Shown here piece after piece: positions 12,552-21,693 of a stretch of 64,000 nt of DNA; positions within the stretch are counted from its first letter, which is position 1; every line of letters starts with the position of its first letter. The DNA lies in contig NZ_JARRAG010000002.1 of the NCBI RefSeq assembly GCF_029589435.1, positions 1,240,001 to 1,304,000 on the forward strand. Reading direction: 5' to 3'. This stretch comes from Paludisphaera mucosa. Lineage in GTDB: Bacteria; Planctomycetota; Planctomycetia; Isosphaerales; Isosphaeraceae. The notes beneath the pieces are model-generated. The model was given only the letters and a program-made list of their open reading frames with translations, had not been told where the DNA came from and made no database searches. A program made the position numbers and the translations under genes.

Positions 12552-13607
12552 ATGACCCCCGACATTCGCGGCCCGCGTGCGCGCGGCTTCACGCTCATCG
12601 AGCTGCTCGTCGTCATCGCCATCATCGCCGTGCTGATCGCGCTCTTGCTGCCGGCCGTGCAGGCGGCGCGGGAGGCGGCCCGGCGGGCGCAGTGCATCAA
12701 CAACCTGAAGCAGATCGGCCTGGGCTTCCACAACTTCGAGGGGACCTTCGGCTTCTTCGCCCCCGCCTGGGCCATCAGCACGACCTTCTTGAAGCCCCCC
12801 TTCCAGCCCGTCGACGCGACGACGCTGCCGACGACCCACCCCAGCTACATCCCCCCCTGCCCCAAGCAGCTCGGGCTCGTCTGCGACTACCCGCTGAGCA
12901 TCCAGTGCTGGGTCCCGATGGTCATGGGCTTCATGGAGCAGACGAACCTGTACAACTCGATCAACATGAGCCAGGCGTTCCCCCAGCCCGAGAACACGAC
13001 GGCCGTGGCGACCCGCGTGGGCTTCATGAGCTGCCCCTCGGCCCCCGCCCGGACGACGACGCCGTTCCTCAACCAGCTCAACGGCCAGACGGTGCAGCTG
13101 GGCGTGGGCGACTATGCGGTCGACGGCGGCGTCAGCGACGGCTGGCTGACGGTGAACAAGGTCGACCACCCCGCCGGCCAGGAGACGCGCGGCCTGCTCA
13201 AGGGGAATTACACCCGGCGGATCGCCGAGGCGACCGACGGCCTGTCGAACACCGTCCTCATCACCGAGGACGCCGGCCGGCCGGACTTCTACGTCAAGGG
13301 ACGACAGATGTCTTACGGCCAGTCGTACCCCTGGTATCGCAACGGGACGCCTCCGGTCCAGAGCGACCAGGGCTCGGGGGCGGGCTGGTCCGACTACAAC
13401 AGCGAGTACGCCACCGACGGCGACGGCAGCCCCGAGCACACCAATTACTCAAGCAACAACGAGATCTACGCCTTCCACCCCGGCGGCGCGAACTTCCTCT
13501 TCGCCGACGGCTCGGCCCGGTTCCTCAAGCAGTCCGTGGCCCCGTCGGTCTTCAACGCCCTGATCAGCTACAACGGCGGCGAGATCGTCTCGGCCGACGC
13601 CTACTGA
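12552..13607 (+). CDS. DUF1559 domain protein with type IV pilin-like N terminus
   Basis: A 351-residue planctomycete-type pseudopilin-like protein. The prepilin signal is RG12-FTLIE (cleavage after G12, E17 at mature position 5), with the hydrophobic helix and then [19 protein letters not shown], the DUF1559 entry motif. The C terminus has the family's closing block: [20 protein letters not shown]. Such proteins are present in dozens of copies per planctomycete genome; their role (surface or secretion-associated fibres) is not established. A lipoprotein gene follows after 31 bases, a common pairing. The ATG at 12552 is 11 residues before the pilin cleavage site. Confidence 0.93.
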   Translation: MTPDIRGPRARGFTLIELLVVIAIIAVLIALLLPAVQAAREAARRAQCINNLKQIGLGFHNFEGTFGFFAPAWAISTTFLKPPFQPVDATTLPTTHPSYIPPCPKQLGLVCDYPLSIQCWVPMVMGFMEQTNLYNSINMSQAFPQPENTTAVATRVGFMSCPSAPARTTTPFLNQLNGQTVQLGVGDYAVDGGVSDGWLTVNKVDHPAGQETRGLLKGNYTRRIAEATDGLSNTVLITEDAGRPDFYVKGRQMSYGQSYPWYRNGTPPVQSDQGSGAGWSDYNSEYATDGDGSPEHTNYSSNNEIYAFHPGGANFLFADGSARFLKQSVAPSVFNALISYNGGEIVSADAY

Positions 13608-13638
13608 CCGCGGGTCGGACCCGAAGAGAGGCCTCGTC

Positions 13639-14097
13639 GTGTCGCCGATGATCCGATCGATCCCGGGCCGGTCCGCCGCCCTGCTCCTCGTCGCGGCCCT
13701 CGCCGGCTGCGAGGGCGGGCCGCCCGTCCCGCTCGTCCCCGCCCGGGGCCGCGTGACGTTCCGGGGCGAGCCGCTGGCCGGCGCCCTGGTGATCTTCAAG
13801 CCCGCGACCCCGCCGGGCGTCGACGTCCCGCTCTCCTCCGGCACGACCGACGCCGAGGGCCGCTACGTCCTGCACACCTTCGCCGGCGACGACGGAGCGC
13901 CGGCCGGCTCGTACAGGGTCGGGGTCCGCGTCCAGCCCCCGTCCACCGAGAACCGGACGTTCCTCCAGAAGGTCGAGCGCGCCCCCAAGAAGGGCGCGTC
14001 GGCCCCCGCCGAGCGCTACGGCGATCCCGATCGGTCGGGCCTCGCCGTCGAGGTCGAGTCGGGCGTCGAGTCCCTGCCGGACCTCGTCGTGGACTGA
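13639..14097 (+). CDS. Putative lipoprotein with transthyretin/CarboxypepD_reg-like fold
   Basis: A 152-residue exported protein. The signal ends in a lipobox LAGC (cysteine at about 25), so it is probably lipid-anchored. The rest has the pattern of planctomycete 'carboxypeptidase regulatory-like' lipoproteins: GRVTFRGEPLAGALVIFKP, then TDAEGRYVL, then AGSYRVGVRV, a seven-strand beta sandwich. The GTG at 13639 is preferred because GAGAGG lies 8 bases upstream; an in-frame ATG at 13648 is the alternative. Its position directly after the DUF1559 gene is a recurring planctomycete arrangement and suggests shared function at the cell surface. Confidence 0.82.
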   Translation: MSPMIRSIPGRSAALLLVAALAGCEGGPPVPLVPARGRVTFRGEPLAGALVIFKPATPPGVDVPLSSGTTDAEGRYVLHTFAGDDGAPAGSYRVGVRVQPPSTENRTFLQKVERAPKKGASAPAERYGDPDRSGLAVEVESGVESLPDLVVD

Positions 14098-14119
14098 CCG
14101 TCGACGAGGCTCGGCGGGC

Positions 14120-15541
14120 TCAGGCCAGGATGGGTTGGATCACCGATCCGTGGACGTTCGTCAGGCGGCGCTGGATGCCGTTGTGATAGTAGGTCAGCCG
14201 GGTGTGGTCGACGCCCAGCAGGTGGAGCACGGTGGCGTGGAAGTCGGGCCAGGTCACGGGGGACTCGGCCGCCTTCCAGCCGATCTCGTCGGTCGAGCCG
14301 TACGCGACGCCCGGCTTCAGGCCCGCGCCGGCCATCCAGACGCTGAAGCCGTACTGGTTGTGGTCGCGGCCCGGCCCCACCACGTCGGCGCCCGACTGGG
14401 CGAACGGCGTGCGGCCGAACTCGGTGGTGAAGAGCACGAGCGTGTCGTCGAGCAGCCCCCGCCGGCGCAGGTCGCGCAGCAGGCCGGCGACGGGGCGGTC
14501 GATCCGGAGCGCCTCCTGGCCGTGGTTGAGCTTCACGTTCTCGTGGCCGTCCCAGTTGCGGCGGGGGCTGCCGAAGGTGCCGCCCGAGAAGAGCTGGACG
14601 AACCGCACCCCGCGCTCCAGCAGGCGGCGGGCGACCAGGCACGAGCGGCCGAAGTCGTCGGTCTCGGGCCGGTCGACGCCGTAGAGGGCCAGGGTCTCGG
14701 CGTCCTCGCCGGCGATCTCGGCGACCCGCGGCACCGACGTCTGCATCCGCGCGGCCAGCTCGTAGCCCCGGATGCGGGCCGAGAGGGCGTCGTCGCCGGG
14801 ATGGCGGTCGAGATGGCGGCGGTTCATGCCGCTCACGAGCCCGCGCGTGGCCGATTCGGACCCCGCCGAGATCGGCCGGGCCGGGAACAGGTCGTCGATC
14901 GGCTCGCCGCGGGGCCGGATGACGACCCCCTGGTGGCGGGCCGGCAGGAAGCCGTTGCCCCAGTTGATCGAGCCCCCGGCCGGCCATTCGCGGGCGTCGG
15001 GGATGACCACGAAGGCGGGCAGGTCGTCGGCCTCGCTCCCCAGGCCGTAGCTCATCCACGAGCCCAGGCTGGGGAAGCCGTTCAGGCGGAAGCCGCTGTT
15101 CTCCTGGAACGTCGCCGGCGTGTGGTTCGACGTCTCGGCGACCATCGACCGGATGACGGTCAGCTCGTCGGCCACGCCGGCGATGTGCGGGAAGAGGTCG
15201 GAGACCCACAGCCCCGACTCGCCCCGCCGCTGGAAGTCCCAGTCGGGCCGCTTCAGCCGCCCCACCTGCCCGAAGAAGACGTCGGGCTTGGTCGGCGAGA
15301 CGAGCGACTGCCCGTGCGCCGCGATCAGCCCCGGCTTGTAGTCGAACGAGTCGACGTGGCTCATCGCGCCGGCCAGGCAGATGTGGATCGCGCGCGTCGC
15401 CCTGGGCGGAAAGTTCGGACCCGGCGGCCGGCCGTCGCCGGGCTCGCCCGCGCGGAGGGAGCCGTCGCGCAGCATCAACGAGGCCGCCGCCGCGCCGGCC
15501 AGCCCGTCTCGCATCCAGCAGAAGAAGTCGCGTCGGTCCAT
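14120..15541 (-). CDS. DUF1501 family protein, Tat-type signal
   Basis: A 473-residue member of the DUF1501 family, whose fold is related to alkaline phosphatase/sulfatases; its activity is not known. MDRRDFFCWMRDG with a following hydrophobic Ala-rich segment looks like a Tat signal. Family hallmarks are visible: IHICLAGAMSHVDSFDYKPG near 70, FTTEFGRTPFAQ, GRDHNQYGFSVWMAGAGLKPG and the C-terminal HLLGVDHTRLTYYHNG. The ATG at 15541 is used since the Tat motif starts there; the ATG at 15598 would overlap the upstream gene. It lies 34 bases after the PSCyt1/PSD1 gene, the standard two-gene operon of this phylum. Confidence 0.92.
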   Translation of the reverse strand: MDRRDFFCWMRDGLAGAAAASLMLRDGSLRAGEPGDGRPPGPNFPPRATRAIHICLAGAMSHVDSFDYKPGLIAAHGQSLVSPTKPDVFFGQVGRLKRPDWDFQRRGESGLWVSDLFPHIAGVADELTVIRSMVAETSNHTPATFQENSGFRLNGFPSLGSWMSYGLGSEADDLPAFVVIPDAREWPAGGSINWGNGFLPARHQGVVIRPRGEPIDDLFPARPISAGSESATRGLVSGMNRRHLDRHPGDDALSARIRGYELAARMQTSVPRVAEIAGEDAETLALYGVDRPETDDFGRSCLVARRLLERGVRFVQLFSGGTFGSPRRNWDGHENVKLNHGQEALRIDRPVAGLLRDLRRRGLLDDTLVLFTTEFGRTPFAQSGADVVGPGRDHNQYGFSVWMAGAGLKPGVAYGSTDEIGWKAAESPVTWPDFHATVLHLLGVDHTRLTYYHNGIQRRLTNVHGSVIQPILA

Positions 15542-15575
15542 TGGGGGTCCCGCCTCGAATCGCCGGCCGCCGACG

Positions 15576-18563
15576 TCAGTCGAGATAGAGGAATTCATTG
15601 CTGTTGAAGAGCGCCCGGGCCAGAGCGGCCGCGCCGAACTGGTCGACGACGGCCGCCGCCTCGGCGAACTCGTCGTCCTGGGGCGGTCGCCCGAGCGCCA
15701 GCCGATACGCCAGCGCGACCTGGGCCTTCGCGTCCGGCCCCGCCTCGCGGACGAGCCGCTTCGCGAAGGCGTCCGAGAGGTGCAGCACCATCGCGTTGTT
15801 CATCAGCGAGAGCGCCTGCAGCGGCGTGGTCGTGGCGGCGCGGCGAGGGGCGGTCGTCGACGGATCGGGGCAGTCGAAGGCGTCTAGGAACGCGCTGCGG
15901 CCGCCCCGGGCCCAGGCCCGGTAGAGGGTCCGGCGGTCCTGGCCGGGGCTTGCGGGGTCGGTCGGCACGTAGAGGATCGTCGTGGTCCCCTCGGCCTTGC
16001 GGGGTTCGTGGTCGCGGAAGCTCGGCCCCCCCGTCGCCGGGTCGAGCACGCCGGCCGTCGCGAGCATCGCGTCGCGCACCATCTCGGCCTCCAGCCGCGC
16101 CGGCTGCTTCCGCCAGAGGAGCCGGTCGCCGGCGTCCTTCGCGAGCCCCTCGGGGTCGGGACGAGACGACCGCCAGTACGCGGCCGACGTGACGATCAGG
16201 CGATGCATCGCCTTGAGGCTCCAGCCCCGCCGGGGCAGCTCGGAGGCCAGCCAGTCGAGCAATTCCGGGTGCGAGGGGACGCCGCCGTTGAAGCCGAAGT
16301 CGCTGGTCGTCTCCACCAGGCCCGAGCCGAAATGGGCCAGCCAGAGCCGGTTGACCACCACCCGCGCGAACAGCGGGTTCCGCGCGTCGGCGATCCAGCC
16401 CGCGAGCCGGATCCGACGCTCGGCCTCGGGCGCGTCGGGGGCGAGCCCGAACTTCGGGTCCGTCCCCGCCAGCGAGGCGATTCCGCCCGCGGCGACGACC
16501 TCGCCCGGCTGGCCGGGATTCCCCCGGATCTGGATCCGGGTCGCGCCGGCCGGCCTCGGGGCGACCGCATACGCCTTCCGGCGGTCGACGGCGAGGCTCG
16601 CCCGCAGTCGCCGCGCCTCCTCGAGGAGCCGCTCGCGCGACGACCGCGCCTCCGCGTCCAGGGCTGCGATCACGTCCCCGACTTCGAGGACCGTCCCTCC
16701 CGACGACGCCGAGGCCTCCAGCTCGCGGTCGGTCAGCGCCCGGTCGTAGAGCCTGGCCCTCGCGATCGTCGCTCGCAGCATTCGGTTGCCGCCGACGGGA
16801 AGATGTCTTATTCCAAACGCCACCCGCCCCCGCCCCGCGGCGAAGACCGCCGGACCCGTGGAGTGGTAGGCCTTCCCGTAGCGCCGGCCGTCGCGGAAGG
16901 CCTGGATCATCCCGTCGGCGGAATAGCGGATCGCGACGTGCACGAACCGTCGCCCAGCCTCGACTTCGGCGGGGCCGCCCACGCTCGACGTCCGGACGAA
17001 GTTCTCGCTCCCGGCCATCCAGCGGCCGGGCTCCGACTCGCCGAAGACGACCGCGTCGAACGCGCCGCCCACCTCCGCCACGACGCTCACCACGCCCCCG
17101 CCGCGCTGATCCGTCCCCTCCAGGCGAACCCAGGCTTCGAGCGTCTTCTCGTGAAGCTCGACCCCCAGCGGCGGCGTGATCGCATAGGCTTCCTTGCCGT
17201 CGAGCGCCAGCCCTTCGGCCGAGAGGCTCGCGCCGCCATGCAGGGCCACGTCGGCGTGGCCGACCCGATCCTCGCCCCCTGTCTTGAAGTCCCAGGCCGC
17301 CATGGGCGAGGGCGGGATCGCCTGGACGTCCGCCGCCTTCGCACCCAGGAGTTTCGCCCGCGCCGGGGCCTCGATCGTCGCGACCTCGGCCTCGATCGCC
17401 GCGATTCTCGACCGTCGTGCGATCGACTTCGGGTCCAGGTCGGACAGGTCGACCTCGCCGTGACGGACGCCGTCGAGCGCCGAGACGAACTGGTAGTATT
17501 CGGCCTGGCGGATCGGGTCGAACTTGTGGTCGTGACAGCGGGCGCAGTTGACCGTCAGCCCCAGGAAGGTCTGCGCAACGGTGCCGACGAGGTCTTCCAC
17601 CTCGTCGGCCCTCACGACGGCCCGCATCGCCTGGCTGATCTGGTTCTGGCCCGCCGTGTCATAAGCGCCGGCGACCAGGAAGCCCGTCGCCTCCACGGCC
17701 TCGGCGTCCCTGGGCCGCAGGACGTCGCCGGCGATCTGCAGACGGGTGAACTCGTCGTAGGGCATGTCCCGGTTGAACGCCCCGACCACCCAGTCGCGGT
17801 ATCGCCACGAAGACGGGCGGAACTCGTCGTACTCGAACCCGCCGCTCTCGCCGTAGCGCGCCAGGTCCAGCCACCATCGCGCCCAGCGCACGCCGTATTG
17901 CGGCGACGCCAGCAGGCGATCGACGAGGATCTCGTAGGCGGTTTCGGACCGGTCCGCGACGAACGCGTCGATCTCGGCCGGCGTGGGAGGCAGGCCGATC
18001 AGGTCGAAGGTCAGTCGCCGGATCAACTCGCGGCGGCCCGCCTCGGGCGCTGGGGCCAGGCCGTTCGCCTCCAGGGCGTGGAGGACGAAGGCGTCGATCG
18101 GCGTCCGAGCCCGGCCGTCGGTCGTCGTCGGGGGCGTCGGCCGGCGGACCGGCTGGAGCGACCACCAGTCGCGCCCGGCGCGCCTGGCGGTCGTCACCTG
18201 GTAGGGGTCGATCGGATCGGCGCCCCAGCTCGCCCCGCCGGCGATCCACGCCTTCAAGGTGGACTTCTCGGCCTCCGTCAGCGGCGATTTGGGGGGCATC
18301 TCGCCCGAGGCGACCTTCTCCCAAAGCAGGCTCTCGTCGGGCTTGCCGGCGACGATCGCCTCGCCCCCTTCCCCGCCGGCGAACGCCGCGGCCCGCGCGG
18401 ACAGGTCGAGCTTCCCCTTCGGGTCGGCGCCCGAGTGGCAGTCCAGGCAGTGCCGGGCCAGCACCGGAGCGACCCTGGCGTCGAAGTCCTGATCCGTCCC
18501 CGCCGCCCTCGTCGTCGCGACGGCCGTGACCAGGATGCAACCGAGGCCGATCCACCGTCTCAT
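15576..18563 (-). CDS. PSCyt1-DUF1549-LamG-DUF1553 protein (planctomycete cytochrome)
   Basis: A 995-residue exported multidomain protein. After a signal peptide (about 1-22) comes the Planctomycete cytochrome C domain with C39-L-D-C42-H43, then DUF1549 (about 145-350, with GLPPTPAEIDAF and CARCHDHKFDP, a second haem-type CxxCH), a LamG/concanavalin-like insert (about 410-590), and DUF1553 (about 700-960, RVVVNRLWLAHFG and the closing SLMNNAMVLHLSDAF). Presumed periplasmic redox protein working with the DUF1501 partner encoded next; substrate unknown, a carbohydrate or sulfated polymer being the usual speculation. ATG at 18563 fits the signal peptide; an upstream in-frame ATG at 18665 is rejected. 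Confidence 0.92.
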   Translation of the reverse strand: MRRWIGLGCILVTAVATTRAAGTDQDFDARVAPVLARHCLDCHSGADPKGKLDLSARAAAFAGGEGGEAIVAGKPDESLLWEKVASGEMPPKSPLTEAEKSTLKAWIAGGASWGADPIDPYQVTTARRAGRDWWSLQPVRRPTPPTTTDGRARTPIDAFVLHALEANGLAPAPEAGRRELIRRLTFDLIGLPPTPAEIDAFVADRSETAYEILVDRLLASPQYGVRWARWWLDLARYGESGGFEYDEFRPSSWRYRDWVVGAFNRDMPYDEFTRLQIAGDVLRPRDAEAVEATGFLVAGAYDTAGQNQISQAMRAVVRADEVEDLVGTVAQTFLGLTVNCARCHDHKFDPIRQAEYYQFVSALDGVRHGEVDLSDLDPKSIARRSRIAAIEAEVATIEAPARAKLLGAKAADVQAIPPSPMAAWDFKTGGEDRVGHADVALHGGASLSAEGLALDGKEAYAITPPLGVELHEKTLEAWVRLEGTDQRGGGVVSVVAEVGGAFDAVVFGESEPGRWMAGSENFVRTSSVGGPAEVEAGRRFVHVAIRYSADGMIQAFRDGRRYGKAYHSTGPAVFAAGRGRVAFGIRHLPVGGNRMLRATIARARLYDRALTDRELEASASSGGTVLEVGDVIAALDAEARSSRERLLEEARRLRASLAVDRRKAYAVAPRPAGATRIQIRGNPGQPGEVVAAGGIASLAGTDPKFGLAPDAPEAERRIRLAGWIADARNPLFARVVVNRLWLAHFGSGLVETTSDFGFNGGVPSHPELLDWLASELPRRGWSLKAMHRLIVTSAAYWRSSRPDPEGLAKDAGDRLLWRKQPARLEAEMVRDAMLATAGVLDPATGGPSFRDHEPRKAEGTTTILYVPTDPASPGQDRRTLYRAWARGGRSAFLDAFDCPDPSTTAPRRAATTTPLQALSLMNNAMVLHLSDAFAKRLVREAGPDAKAQVALAYRLALGRPPQDDEFAEAAAVVDQFGAAALARALFNSNEFLYLD

Positions 18564-18740
18564 GGCAACGCCTCGAAATCGCCGGGCCCGGTCGGCGGGC
18601 CGAACATGCCTCGATTCGGCTCCGCATTTCAAACAAAGTTTAACGGCGTTCCCACACTGCTGCAACGAGGACGAAAACGGCGTCGCCGAGCCTGGTGCTC
18701 GGCGACGCCGGGAGGGTTTCCGATCGATGGCCGCGAGGGC
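18564..18740. other. Intergenic gap with terminator hairpin and possible promoter
   Basis: 177 bases. The lower-GC stretch around 18620-18650 lies upstream of the PSCyt1/PSD1 gene and probably holds its promoter. The hairpin at 18674-18710 terminates the surface-protein gene. Confidence 0.5.
18674..18710 (-). terminator. Intrinsic terminator of the 850-aa surface protein gene
   Basis: A perfect 14-base stem (18678-18691 with 18697-18710), 5-base loop, followed on the minus strand by TTTTCGTCC. It starts 30 bases past the surface protein's stop codon. This is a textbook rho-independent terminator. Confidence 0.8.
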
Positions 18741-21293
18741 TCAGGACGGGTTGGTGTTGATGTCGTTCCGGGTGCTGCTGGACTCGGAAAGCGGGGGCAA
18801 GGCGTTCGACGAGGGCGAGCCGGGCCTCGAGAGGATGCGTCGGGTGGTCGCCGTCTCGACGAGCCGGACGTGCCCGGTCTGGTGCGGCCGCACCGATTGG
18901 CGCCGGGGCGCGGGGTGGGGGACGTAGCCGCGGCTGATGCTCCAGGTCCACGGCCCCTGGGCGCCGGCCGGCGTGTTGCCGGTCAGGAGGTTCCCCGACT
19001 GGTCGACGACCCCCGCCGAGCCCTGACCGTTCACCGTGAGCTGGTAGAGCCTGCCGAGCTGGAGCGGGCGGACCGGGGTCAGGGTCACGCTCCGCGAGAG
19101 GGGGTCGTAGACGGGCGTCTTGAGGGCCACCTTCTGCGTGAGCTTGCCGTTCGGGCCGGCGGCCGCCAGGGCGTAGTTGAGCGGGTTCACCGCCTGGGCC
19201 GGGTCGAGCGACGCGTTGAAGCCCAGGACGATCGCCGTGATCGCGTTCTGGGCGACGACCAGATTCTGGGTCGCCACGGCGAGCTGGGGCTGCGGCACCA
19301 CGCCCCGGCTGAAGTCCCACACGTACGGCCCCTGCGGGCCGAGCGGGGTGTTGCCGACCACCAGGTCGCCGGCGAGGTCGGACAGGCCGGCCGAGCCCTG
19401 GCCGTTGATCGTGAGCCGATACGTCTTGCCGAGCTGGAGCGGCTGCGACGGCGTCAGGGTCACGACCGAGTTGAGCGGGTCGTAGGCCGGCGCGTCGAGG
19501 GGGACGATCACGTTGAACAGCCCCGGCTGGTCGCTGGTGGTCAGGCCGTAGTTGATCGGGTTCGTCGCCTGGGCCGGGTCGAGCGGCTGGTTGAAGTTCA
19601 GGATCAGCCCCGTGATCGCGTCCTGGGTGACGACCAACGTCTGGTCGATCACCGTCGGCGGGTTGGGGTTGGCCACCACCGACGTGGTCACCGAGGCCGT
19701 CGCGTTGTCGGGGTCGAGGTCGGTCTGATCGGCCTTGACCGTCACGGTGTTGGTCACGTTGCCGATCGTCGCCGGGACCACGGTGATCTGGACCGAACGC
19801 GAGTCGCCGGAGGAGAGTTGGGCGTATCTCACCGTCACGACCCCGCCGGCCTGCGTGACCGTCCCCTTGGGCGCGGTCACCGTCTTGACGGCCATGCCGC
19901 CCGGGATCGCGTCGGTGAGCGTCACGTTGGTGGCGTTCGACGGGCCGCCGTTGACGACGTTGATGAAGTAGGTCAGCGGGCTGCCCGCGAACACGCCGTC
20001 GGCGCTGGCGGACATCGAGACGCCGACGTCGGCCCTCGCGGTCGTCGTCACGAGCACCGAGCCGAAGAACTCGGAGGTCGTGTTGAAGCTGGGGTCGGTC
20101 GCGGTCGCGCTCAGGTACTGGCCCGCGGCCACGGGCGTCGGCAGCGTGAGCGTGAAATCGGCCTGGCCGAAGTCGTCGGTCGCGACGCTCAGCGTGCCGA
20201 CCAGCGTCCGCCCCTCTTCCAGGGACGGCCGGGCCTGGGTCGGATTCGAGAAGAACTGGAGCGTGAAGGTCCGGTCGGCCGCCCCCCGGAACCGCCCCTC
20301 GACGACCGTGGACGCGCCGGCCTGGTAGGCCGAATTCAACGCGGCCGACGAGACGGGGTCGTTCGCCTGGAAGCCCAGGTTGATCGCCTGCGAGCCGTTG
20401 GCGTAGATCGGGTTCGAGAGGATCGGGGTGTTCAGCGGGCTGGACGTGAAATTGCGGGCCGAGACCGCGACGCCGCTGCCGCCGTTGTGCGCGATGATAT
20501 TGGCCGCGCCCGGGAGGAGCCCGCCGATCGTGTTGTTGCTGGTCGTGATCGTGACGCCGTCGAACTGGTTGCCCAGGTCGGCCTGGCCGGTGACGTCGGT
20601 GCCGATCAGGTTGCCCGAGATGATGTTGCCGCCGTTGTTGGGCTGGTTCGAGGCCGTCGTGATGATGATCCCGCTGGAAAGGTTGCCCGAGATGACGTTG
20701 CGGTCCGCGACGGTCGTGCCGCCGATGACGTTGTTCCGCGAGTCGACGACGCCGATCCCGTTGTAGGTGTTGCCCAGCGGGGTCTCGCCGGAGAGGTCGA
20801 CCCCGAGGTAGTTGCCGGCGATCGTGCTGCCGCTGCTCCCCTGAAGGAGGATGCCGCTGCCCGTGAATCGGTTGATCGCCAGCCCGCGCACCGTGCTGCG
20901 GGCCGTGACGACCAGCCCGGTCACGTCCGGCACCCGGATGGGGGGCGTGACGTCGGGATAGAAGATCTGCGATCCGTCGATCTGGATGAGGGGCGCGCCG
21001 GCGAAGCCCGGCTGGCTGGCGCCGTCGATCGTCACGGGATTGCTGATCGTCGGCAGGGGCGTGGCCGGGATGATGGTCTGGGGCCCCGAGCCGATGTGGA
21101 ACTGGATGAGGTTGGGCCCCGTCGTCGTGTTGGCGTCGAGGATCGCCTGCCGGAAGGACCCCGCACCGTCGTCGGCCGTGTTCGTGACCAGGAACGTCGC
21201 GAGCAACTCGCGCCGCTCCATGATCTCCAGGACGGGCCTGCGGCGGTTGCGGACGGATCGTCGATCGGCCCCGGCGCGTATCATCATCATCAT
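18741..21293 (-). CDS. Large surface protein: MERRELL motif, beta-helix, DUF11, two C-terminal repeats
   Basis: An 850-residue exported protein. It opens with an Arg-rich stretch and LEIMERRELLATF, the N-terminal motif known from planctomycete giant surface proteins, which seems to act in place of a classical signal. Next comes a parallel beta-helix-like region with repeated 'N-I-G' turns (VIGGTTVADRNVISGN), then a DUF11-type domain (about 430-550, adhesin-like, TNTVTVKADQTDLDPDN), and two tandem ~115-residue repeats each containing LDPAQA, NPxNY, TLTPxxPLQLG and NGQGSAG. It probably contributes to the cell envelope or adhesion. The start is within four consecutive ATG codons (21282-21293). 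A strong terminator follows. Confidence 0.85.
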   Translation of the reverse strand: MMMMIRAGADRRSVRNRRRPVLEIMERRELLATFLVTNTADDGAGSFRQAILDANTTTGPNLIQFHIGSGPQTIIPATPLPTISNPVTIDGASQPGFAGAPLIQIDGSQIFYPDVTPPIRVPDVTGLVVTARSTVRGLAINRFTGSGILLQGSSGSTIAGNYLGVDLSGETPLGNTYNGIGVVDSRNNVIGGTTVADRNVISGNLSSGIIITTASNQPNNGGNIISGNLIGTDVTGQADLGNQFDGVTITTSNNTIGGLLPGAANIIAHNGGSGVAVSARNFTSSPLNTPILSNPIYANGSQAINLGFQANDPVSSAALNSAYQAGASTVVEGRFRGAADRTFTLQFFSNPTQARPSLEEGRTLVGTLSVATDDFGQADFTLTLPTPVAAGQYLSATATDPSFNTTSEFFGSVLVTTTARADVGVSMSASADGVFAGSPLTYFINVVNGGPSNATNVTLTDAIPGGMAVKTVTAPKGTVTQAGGVVTVRYAQLSSGDSRSVQITVVPATIGNVTNTVTVKADQTDLDPDNATASVTTSVVANPNPPTVIDQTLVVTQDAITGLILNFNQPLDPAQATNPINYGLTTSDQPGLFNVIVPLDAPAYDPLNSVVTLTPSQPLQLGKTYRLTINGQGSAGLSDLAGDLVVGNTPLGPQGPYVWDFSRGVVPQPQLAVATQNLVVAQNAITAIVLGFNASLDPAQAVNPLNYALAAAGPNGKLTQKVALKTPVYDPLSRSVTLTPVRPLQLGRLYQLTVNGQGSAGVVDQSGNLLTGNTPAGAQGPWTWSISRGYVPHPAPRRQSVRPHQTGHVRLVETATTRRILSRPGSPSSNALPPLSESSSTRNDINTNPS

Positions 21294-21693
21294 GCCCCTC
21301 GTCTTCGTGGGGAAAGGCCCTCCTTCGTGCCGCCGCGATGGGAGGGATGTGTCGCCGACGCGAATTTCGGGGGCCTTGGCGGCCGAGAGGTGGGAATCGT
21401 GGGTGCGCTGCTCCTTGCCCCGCGGCAAATCTAACACGGCTTTCGTCACGCAGCGGGCGGATCAAGAATTATCAATTTCTGCAACATCGACGGTCGCCGA
21501 TGTGTAGCGACGATCCGGGACGGCCGGCCCCCTCGATCCGCCCCCTCGACGTCGGCGCGGCCCGGCCCTCCGCCGTCGACCCGGGGTTTCGCGACGTCCT
21601 TGAGGTCGGCCCGGAAATGGAGCAAGATGGAACGATCGTGCCGATGATCGGGACGACGCCCAGATCCCTCTCCATCCACCGGGGCGCAACGAC
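21294..21693. other. Divergent intergenic region (400 bases)
   Basis: No credible gene. An AT-rich island at about 21464-21490 stands out from the GC-rich surroundings and is the likely promoter zone for one or both divergent genes, but I cannot define a clean -35/-10 pair. Confidence 0.45.

Noticed and set aside
16008-21434. Very long open frame on the plus strand covering both the PSD1 and surface-protein genes
   Set aside because: It is the antisense of two well-supported genes; its translation is Arg/Pro/Gly-rich with no domain. Very high GC leaves many frames free of stop codons.
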